Assembly: GCF_030052815.1 (NCBI RefSeq)
Contig: NC_079495.1
Location: 51,267,739-51,331,738 of the forward strand
Direction: 5' to 3'
DNA length: 64,000 bases
Origin: Hevea brasiliensis
Lineage: Eukaryota; Streptophyta; Magnoliopsida; Malpighiales; Euphorbiaceae
A program made the translations under genes and the position numbers. Below are positions 57,634 to 64,000 of this stretch, piece after piece. Under the pieces are notes generated by a model. That model searched no databases, was not told the origin of the DNA, and was given only the letters and a program-made list of their open reading frames with translations. Position 1 is the first letter of the stretch; each line of letters starts with the position of its first letter.

Positions 57634-57731
57634 TAGTTAAAGTGCTAAGGAACCATCATTCAGGCCAGGAAGCTACTTAGGAGCGTAAATAGGACATGAA
57701 GAGACAGCACCCACAACTATTCAGAGACTGA
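57634..57731 (+). pseudogene. D integrase tail remnant
   Basis: The frame reads LVKVLRNHHSGQEAT, has stops near 57679 and 57691, then DMKRQHPQLFRD and TGA at 57729-57731. This equals the last 30 or so residues of the chromodomain-like tail of X and E and shows that D derives from a full gag-pol element by internal deletion. Confidence 0.85.
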
Positions 57732-57760
57732 TACCAAGTAAAATTTCAAGGACGAAATTA

Positions 57761-57778
57761 TTTTAAGGGGGGAAGAAT
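57761..57778 (+). other. Polypurine tract of D
   Basis: TTTTAAGGGGGGAAGAAT directly precedes the 3' LTR. Confidence 0.87.
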
Positions 57779-60700
57779 TGTAACACCCCTATTTGTATAG
57801 CCTGGTATATTTCACTATTCCGGTGACCGGTGTCGGTCCAGATAATTAAGGGGATTAGAACTACACTTAAGAAACTAGATAAGCCATAAACACAAACAAT
57901 TAGTAATTGCCAATTAGTTAAGTATAAATAAAAAAAACAGAACATAAGAAGTTAAACGAGCCGAGAGTCACAGCGATGGGTGACCTTTTCAGGAAGGGTT
58001 GCGAAGTCAATTTAAACTCAAATTTTGAACCATAAAATGTGACGCTGTGGTCCTTAGGACCATTACGAACATAGTGGAAAAGAGAAAATCACAAAAAAGA
58101 ATTGTTAAGTCAGTCAAATAATTAGGTCAGGGAGCCAAAAGAAATATTGAATTATTTGCAAATCCGATTAAACTGATGAGGGGCAATTTGGTCAATTGAC
58201 CCCGAGAGCTGACTCCTGACCTAACTGTCAAATAAAATCGGAGAAAAGAAAATTTCAGAGTCGAGAATTAAATTAAAGAACTAATAGAAAAATAAATGAA
58301 AAAAAAGAGAAAATAAAAAAGTGAAGGAAGATGACATCATGCATGATGCCATAAATGTTATAATTAACAAATTTAATTAAATTGATTTATGGTCTTCCTA
58401 AGGCATAAAAGAAAGAAAAGAAAAGAAAAAAAAAATTAAAAGTCTTCTTCTTTCCTTAAGTGCTGCCCCACTTTCACTCTCCCTCTCCCTCACCCAAAAG
58501 CTCCATTAAAGCTCATTTTGAGCTTGATCAAATCCCCAATTCCACCATAGAAAGTTAAACCTCCAACATTAAACCTTGATTTCAAACCTTGATAGAGGTT
58601 TTGACAACAAAAAAAAGAAGAAAGGAAGAGGTTTGAAGGAAAGAAAATTCTGCACTAAGGTTAGTAAACTAAATTTGATTTTCTAGTTGAATTAATTGTG
58701 TTTATAGCTTAACTAACTTAGAAATAAACTTAAAATGAAATGAAATTAATTGTTGGAGGACTAAACATGGATTTTGATAAGCTAGATTTTGCTATGGTAG
58801 TGCATGAATTTGATTGGACAATAAGTGTAGGCAAGCTTATATGAATGTTGTGGTGATGTTGAGATGCTTGGATTTGACTAAATGCAATGAATTAGTATGT
58901 TTAGGGTTTGGCACCTAGGGTTTAGAGGCAAAAATTTGGAGAAATGGTGAAATGATGTATTTGATCTAGTTTGAAGTGAGAAATGGTCATTTGTGACCAA
59001 ATGAAGTGTGTTGGAAGTGTTGGAGTTAAGGTTAAATTCGGATTCAATGTGGTCATGCTGCCAGGTCCCTTTGAGGGACCAAAACTGAAAATTTACAAGT
59101 CCAATTGGTATGAGACCAATTGGGAATGAAAATAGACACTAAATGACACAATTTTCATTTAGGAACCATGCCCAAAAAGTGACCAAAACCTAGTGAACGA
59201 ATTGACCAAATCCGGAAAATCTCAGTCTGCCCTGTACAAAATGACCAAATGAACAGTGTTTGTTCATTTGGCCATAACTTAAGCTAGGCAGGTCCAAATG
59301 ACCTGAAATTTTACCAGTGAACAGATGAGATATAGACATAAAACTTTCATGAAGAACACAAACCCAAATTATGCCATTAACTAAGTCATTTGGCCACCCA
59401 AAGTTGGTGACCTAAAACTGCCAGAACCAAAAATTGCTCAGAAATCTAGGTTGAGTCCAATCCGGCAGCTATGGTGCAAATGGCTATAACTTAAGCTACA
59501 AAACTCTAATTGGAGTGATTCAAAAAGGACAATAAACTTAAGACAATAGGGAACATTTTCTATGAAGAAAGTTTTGCCAAATTCTAACAGAAAAATGACC
59601 AATGGAACAGTGCAACTTAAGATACTAAAACTGAAAATTTGCAAATTTGCCTAAAAGACTTAGAATTTGAGTAAACAACCAAAACCAACAAATTTAGTGA
59701 CCAAAATGTGGTATGTGGGTGAAGTTGGAATTCCCATACCTATTAAGCTCTAGAAAGTCAATAATTGACTTGAATAGTACCATAAATAGTAACTCCAAAA
59801 TGAAAATTTCCAAGAATGTTAGTTTAAGTATATTTGGGCTAGAATTAAATATTTATAATTAATTATTAGATTTATCATGAAATAAGATACTGAAACACTA
59901 TAAATTTTGTGTTTCAGCTGAAAAAGACTCGAAAGGTATAAGGGACTGAGTCAAGGCCTAGAGGCGACTCACGTCAGGTTTGTGCATAATAAACTTAAAA
60001 TTCTTTGTTTCTACTTGACAATTCTTGAAAAAAATGTTGTGAATAATTTTGATTGTTATGGCTTTGAAAATCTTATTTGAAAAATAGTGTGTTGCCTACT
60101 TTATAAATGAAAAGTTTAGAATGAATATGAATTGTGAATTGTATAAAATATTTAAATAATTTGATTTAAATTGTTTTTAATTCACACTTGGCATGACAAT
60201 ATTAATATGTTCCTCCTCCACTTGTGGGGTGAGTTTGATATTTGATCACTTTCCTCCCTCTCTGGCTTTCCAATCTGAAGGGCGAGTTTGGATGAGTACT
60301 CATTAGCTAGCTAGCCACCTCTCTTATTGATTTCGATTAGTGGGGTGAGTATGCCTTGTCGTGATGTACACACGATTTGTTCGAAAATTTTGTGTCATGG
60401 CCTAAGTTGTGTTATTGTTTGGCAATACTATGTTTATTAAATTGTTTGATCAAGTTGTGCTATATTAAGCTTTGAAAATTATGATTTGTTATAAATGTGA
60501 TTTGAGAAAAAAGAATTGTGAAATACGATTATGAGATTTTTGAATAATGATTTGTTCATAAATGTTTTATATTATCATTTTATGCTTTATTGTGCACCAC
60601 TGAGTATTTATATACTCAGTGATAGCTTTAACTTGCTGTTGCAGATAGAGAAAAGGACATAGCAATGAGCGGTACTCTGATTAAAGAGGAGCACAATTGA

Positions 60701-61321
60701 AGAATTTTTGTACGGATATTTGTCTATACCCTGGTAGTTTAGTTTGATGTAAATATGATAGTATGCATATGTATCTCTGTAATTTGAGCAATTGTATAGA
60801 TAAAATTGTAATAATATTATTTTTGAGATTTTGCATCTGTAAATTAAGTTATGATTGTAAATTAATGATTTAAAATGCAATGTGCATGAGTTATGAAATG
60901 TTTTGAGATATTAATTCTTGATTTGAAATTTGGATTTTGAATTGAAGTGTTGCTATGGCTATTGATTTGAAGTTTTGTGGTTGCAAATAGAGTTATGATT
61001 GAGAAATATATTGGGAGTGTCTTTATTTTCAGGTTTTGAAGAACTGTTTTCTCTAAATACAGATGGCACTCTGCTGAAATTTTTGTAAAAATTGTGGAGA
61101 TTTTAAATATCTAAAAATTAAATTTATGTTGGACTTTAAATAAAGGTTTTTAAAATTTGAAAAAAAATTTTACCCACCAATTTAAAAAAAAAAAAAACGA
61201 ACGAAGTTTTGTTTTAAAATCCCTTGTAGTATATTTAATGGGTTATCTGTAGGTGAAGTACGGTAATTCATTAGGTGTACTATGGAAACATGTTACATCT
61301 TACGAGGAGTAGGGTGTGATA
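57779..61321 (+). repeat. 3' LTR of D (family 2, 3543 bp)
   Basis: It starts TGTAACACCCC and ends GTGTGATA. It is collinear with the 5' LTR and carries donor-like (58660) and acceptor-like (60644) edges and a hairpin (60600-60619). Near 58330 it lacks a 12-base segment holding one RY half-palindrome that the 5' LTR keeps. Several percent divergence is visible. It contains no protein gene. Confidence 0.92.
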
Positions 61322-62309
61322 GTTTGAGCTGGTGTGATGCATAAGCAATGACATTCCGATCTTGCATCAGTACACAGCCTAACCCATTGTGAGAAGCATC
61401 ACTATAAATTGTGTATTCTTTACCCAGAGTAGGTAAAGTAAGGACTGGAGCTTCAGTTAAACACCTATTTAACTCATCAAAACTCTGCTGACATTTATCT
61501 GTCCACTGAAATTTTACATCTTTCCGAAGCAGCTTGGTCAGTGGAGAAGATAACATAGAAAACCCTTTCACAAACCGGCAGTAATATCCAGCTAAACCTA
61601 GAAAACTGCGAATTTCTGTGATATTCCTGGGTGGTTTCCAATTAAGGATAGCTTCTACCCTGCTGGAATCTACCTTGATCCCTTCAGCTGACACAACATG
61701 TCCCAAGAAGGAGATTTCTTTCAGAAAAAATTCACATTTTGACAATTTAGTGTATAGCTATTTCTCCCTTAAGGTCTGCGGTACAATCCGCAAATGTCTG
61801 TCATGCTCCTCTGCATTCCTCGAATATATCAAAATATCATCAATAAACACCACCACAAATTGGTCGAAATATGGTCTGAAAATAGTGTTCATCAAATCTA
61901 TAAAAGCAGCTGGAGCATTAGTTAACCCGAATGGCATTACTAGAAACTCATAGTGGCCATACCGAGTTCTGAAAGCAGTTTTTGGAATACTCTGCTCTTG
62001 CACTTTCAACTGATAATAACCAGATCAAAAATCAATTTTGGAGAATACAGCTGCATCCTTCAACTGATCAAACAGATCATCAATATGAGGCAATGGATAT
62101 CTGTTCTTTATTGTCACCTTACTTAACTGCCGGTAGTCAATACATAAGCGGAGGGTGCCATCTTTCTTCTTAATAAACAATACTGGCACTCCCCAAGGTG
62201 ACACACTAGGGCGGATGAAGCCCTTTTCAAGTAGTTCTTGCAATTGTACCTTCAACTCCTTCAACTCTGCTGGTGCCATTCTGTATGGTGTTATAGAGAT
62301 TGGATCCAC
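61322..62309 (-). pseudogene. E reverse transcriptase and RNase H start
   Basis: On the minus strand the blocks are [13 protein letters not shown] near the joint with the protease frame, [26 protein letters not shown] (catalytic Asp kept, then a TGA), [30 protein letters not shown] (active-site pair kept), a TAG near 61757, [31 protein letters not shown] and [16 protein letters not shown]. It ends at ASHQLK, where D is inserted, and continues at 41184. It is close to X pol where they overlap. Confidence 0.9.
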
Positions 62310-63076
62310 ACAGGCAGAACATTAATTTCAAACTGCACCTCTCTTTCCGCAGGTAATCCTGGCAATTCATCAGGAAACACATCTGGAAAGTCATATACTG
62401 TAGGGATGTCCCTCAATGCTGGACTCCCCACTTGGGTGTCTACCACATGTGCCAAGTATGCTTCACACCCCTTTCTGATCATTTTTCTGGCTAGTGCAGC
62501 TGAAATGATGTTTGATGGCAATAGCTGCCTCTCCCCATGTATTACCACATCACTGTACTGAGGGAGACCAAAAGTGATTGTCTTTAGTCTACAGTCAATC
62601 ATGGCGTGATGCCTGGCTAACCAATCCATACCCAAGATAATATCATAATCTCTGAAGGGCATTTCAATGAGATTAGACAGAAAAGTATGTCCTTGGATCA
62701 CCGAAGGACAATCCTTATACATTCTATTAACCCTGACCTCCTGTCCTAACGGACTTGTTACTAGCACCTCAAAGTCTATTTTTGTATATGGAACAGCAAT
62801 GCAATCAATGATGCTAGCACTCACATAAGAATGGGTAGAACCCGGATCAAATAACACAAACACATCTTGATTAAAGGTTGAGAAGGTACCAGCCACAACA
62901 TCAGATATCTCGACCTCTTCTCTCTGTCTCATTACATAGACTCTGACTAGAGCACTGTCTTGCTCTGATTGTTTCACTGTGCCTTGGTTGCCTACTAGGC
63001 TACCTCTACCCCTGCCTCTACCTCTGCTGGGTGGCTGTGAACTTCTAGTGACAGGGCTCTGAACTGACCCTTCCAC
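62291..63076 (-). pseudogene. E retropepsin-like protease and pre-RT linker
   Basis: A 261-codon open stretch on the minus strand. It begins in an RGRGRGRG-rich linker, then RVYVMRQREEVEISDVVAGT, then the protease motif VLFDPGSTHSYVS (catalytic Asp kept), FEVLVTSPLGQEVRVNRMYK and IILGMDWLARHHAMIDC. Downstream, HVVDTQVG and FPDVFPDELPGLPAERE lead to the RT. A frameshift near 62305 separates it from the RT frame. Confidence 0.85.
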
Positions 63077-63757
63077 AGTAGTAGGAGGTGGTCTAACTCT
63101 GCGAGTACTAGTGCAGTCCTTGGCAAAGTGTCCTGTGCCTCCACAGTTATAACAGGCTCCAATAGCCTTGTAGCATACCCCACCATGATTTCTTCCACAA
63201 GTTTCACATTGGCGGGGAGGGTAGGAACCTCTGGTACTCTGCTGACCAGATAGAGGAGGTTTCTATCCTGAATATTTTCCCCTACCGGACTTCTTACCAC
63301 CTCTGCTATGTCCCCCATGGTTCTTCCTCTTTCCAGTAGGACCACTGGAACTCTGTTCTACTGATTTTCCCTCTTTCTCTGTTTTCTCTAATGTCTTTTT
63401 CTCTGGGGCCGCTTCAGATTCAATTCTTTCTAACTCTAGTGCTTGAGAAATAAGCTCAGAGAATTTGTTTTGTTTGAATCCGACCACTTGTAATCTGATA
63501 CTGGGCTTCAAGCCAGTTTCAAACCTTTTACATCTCTCCCTGCTGGTAGAAAGTAGACTTACTGCATAATGGCTCAGGCAGGAAAATTCCCTTTCATATT
63601 CAGCCACTGATCTACTCCACTGTTTCAGACTTAAAAACTTTTGTAGCTTCTGGTCCACATAAGCATCAGGGACATATTTTTGTCTGAACTCTCGTAGAAA
63701 ATCATTCCATCTTAGCACTGCAGGCTCTACCAGACTTTGGGGAATGGTTTTCCACCA
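63077..63757 (-). pseudogene. E gag, capsid and zinc knuckles (5' truncated)
   Basis: On the minus strand the sequence starts in mid-capsid with DWWKTIPQSLVEPAVLRWND, then FLREFRQKYVPDAYVDQKLQ, EYEREFSCLSHYA and RCKRFETGLKPSIRLQVVGF, a Lys/Glu-rich stretch, and two zinc motifs (CETCGRNHGGVC and CYNCGGTGHFAKDC). One TAG lies near 63265. The N-terminal part and everything upstream are missing: at about 63757 the sequence changes to the duplicated flank. Confidence 0.87.
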
Positions 63758-63868
63758 GTCATTTTTTTTATTCTCAAATTAATCTCAAACAGTACAGAGA
63801 ATTCATACAAGGATCGAAAAACATAGAAGAAAAATATGGCCAAAGTCCAAATCTCACAATTCATACCC
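63752..63868. repeat. Flank of E, copy 2 of the duplicated segment
   Basis: This copy matches 35526-35642 and is followed at the same base by a family 3 LTR edge. The switch from E gag falls at a shared TCAT plus T-run. Confidence 0.88.
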
Positions 63869-64000
63869 TGTCACACCCTACCCCTCTGTAAGGCATAACA
63901 TGATCCCGTAGTATACCTAATGAATTACCAACTTCATCTACTGATAACCCATAAAATACATTACAAGGGATTTTAAAAATTTTCTTACTTCTTTTTCTAG
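63869..64000 (-). repeat. Family 3 LTR edge, continuing off the window
   Basis: It starts TGTCACACCC and matches the first 132 bases of the E LTR (35643 on) with several differences. The remainder lies beyond the right end. Confidence 0.88.

Larger units (their letters stand above)
41190..61321 (+). mobile_element. Element D: gag-only family 2 Gypsy element, inserted in E, split by F
   Basis: The element starts TGTAACACCC at 41190. It ends GGGTGTGATA at 61321, one base off the usual GACA. The flanks are GTTTT (41185-41189) and GTTTG (61322-61326), a TSD with one mismatch, and E RNase H continues across. Internal parts are a primer site at 44756, gag from 44935 to about 56956 (interrupted by F), a spacer of about 680 bp with no pol, the last codons of integrase (57634-57731), a polypurine tract, and the 3' LTR. 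Protease, RT, RNase H and the integrase core are gone, so it would depend on a relative such as X for mobility. Confidence 0.9.
35643..63757 (-). mobile_element. Element E: family 3 Gypsy retrotransposon, split by D, 5' end missing
   Basis: Read on the minus strand, gag starts in mid-domain at about 63757, followed by protease and RT. RNase H is cut at 61322 by D and resumes at 41184-41189. Integrase ends at 39380, then come the polypurine tract and the 3' LTR (39332 down to 35643). The 5' LTR, primer site and gag N-terminus are absent; at about 63757 the sequence switches to a copy of the 35526 flank. The LTR matches solo LTRs S1 and S2. Pol is readable over most of its length with few stops, but the integrase carries an active-site change. 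Confidence 0.9.

Overview
The window looks like plant nuclear DNA from a repeat-rich heterochromatic region of a eudicot-like genome. It is AT-rich, shows no bacterial gene layout, and is built almost entirely from nested LTR retrotransposons. I cannot name the species. I found no intact protein-coding gene: every gag and pol reading frame is broken by stops, frameshifts, deletions or later insertions.

All the gag-pol elements except one belong to the Ty3/Gypsy chromovirus group, most like the Tekay/Del lineage. The signs are a Met-tRNA-type primer site, gag-protease-RT-RNase H-integrase order, a C-terminal chromodomain-like tail, and very long LTRs of 3.0-4.2 kb. Three LTR families are present. 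Family 1 has LTRs of about 3.0-3.2 kb (elements A and B). Family 2 has LTRs of about 3.5 kb (elements X and D). Family 3 has LTRs of 3.7-4.2 kb (element E, solo LTRs S1 and S2, and the LTR edge at the right end). The exception is element F, a Tat/Ogre-type derivative.

The layout is three nests, each three levels deep, resolved by target-site duplications (TSDs). (1) 1-21030: element X (+) is split by element A (579-15951, TSD ACTCC). The 3' LTR of A is in turn split by reversed solo LTR S1 (11678-15922, TSD TACAC). (2) 21031-33755: element B (-), lacking its 3' end, is split by a 2.1-kb Copia-like solo LTR G (22027-28217, TSD TATAT). G is itself split by solo LTR S2 (22621-26696, TSD TCCTC). 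(3) 35643-63757: element E (-) is split by D (41190-61321). The gag of D is split by F (45068-55794, TSD GTTTG). The only stretch outside these elements is 33756-35642, an AT-rich island with a (TA)22 microsatellite and one exon-like fragment. At 63752-63868 the sequence that flanks E on the left reappears, again followed by the same LTR edge, so the third nest seems to lie in a tandem duplication of about 28 kb.

The most unusual signals are shared by the LTR families. Each long LTR appears to carry a promoter and a leader intron of 1.5-2.0 kb. Just before the presumed 3' splice site lies a hairpin whose stem changes sequence on both sides from copy to copy. Other notable points are a 74-bp phase-0 GT-AG insert in the integrase of A, a gag-only element (D), and a Tat/Ogre derivative (F) whose integrase tail and 3' UTR have been amplified into four tandem units of about 800 bp, like the birth of a satellite.
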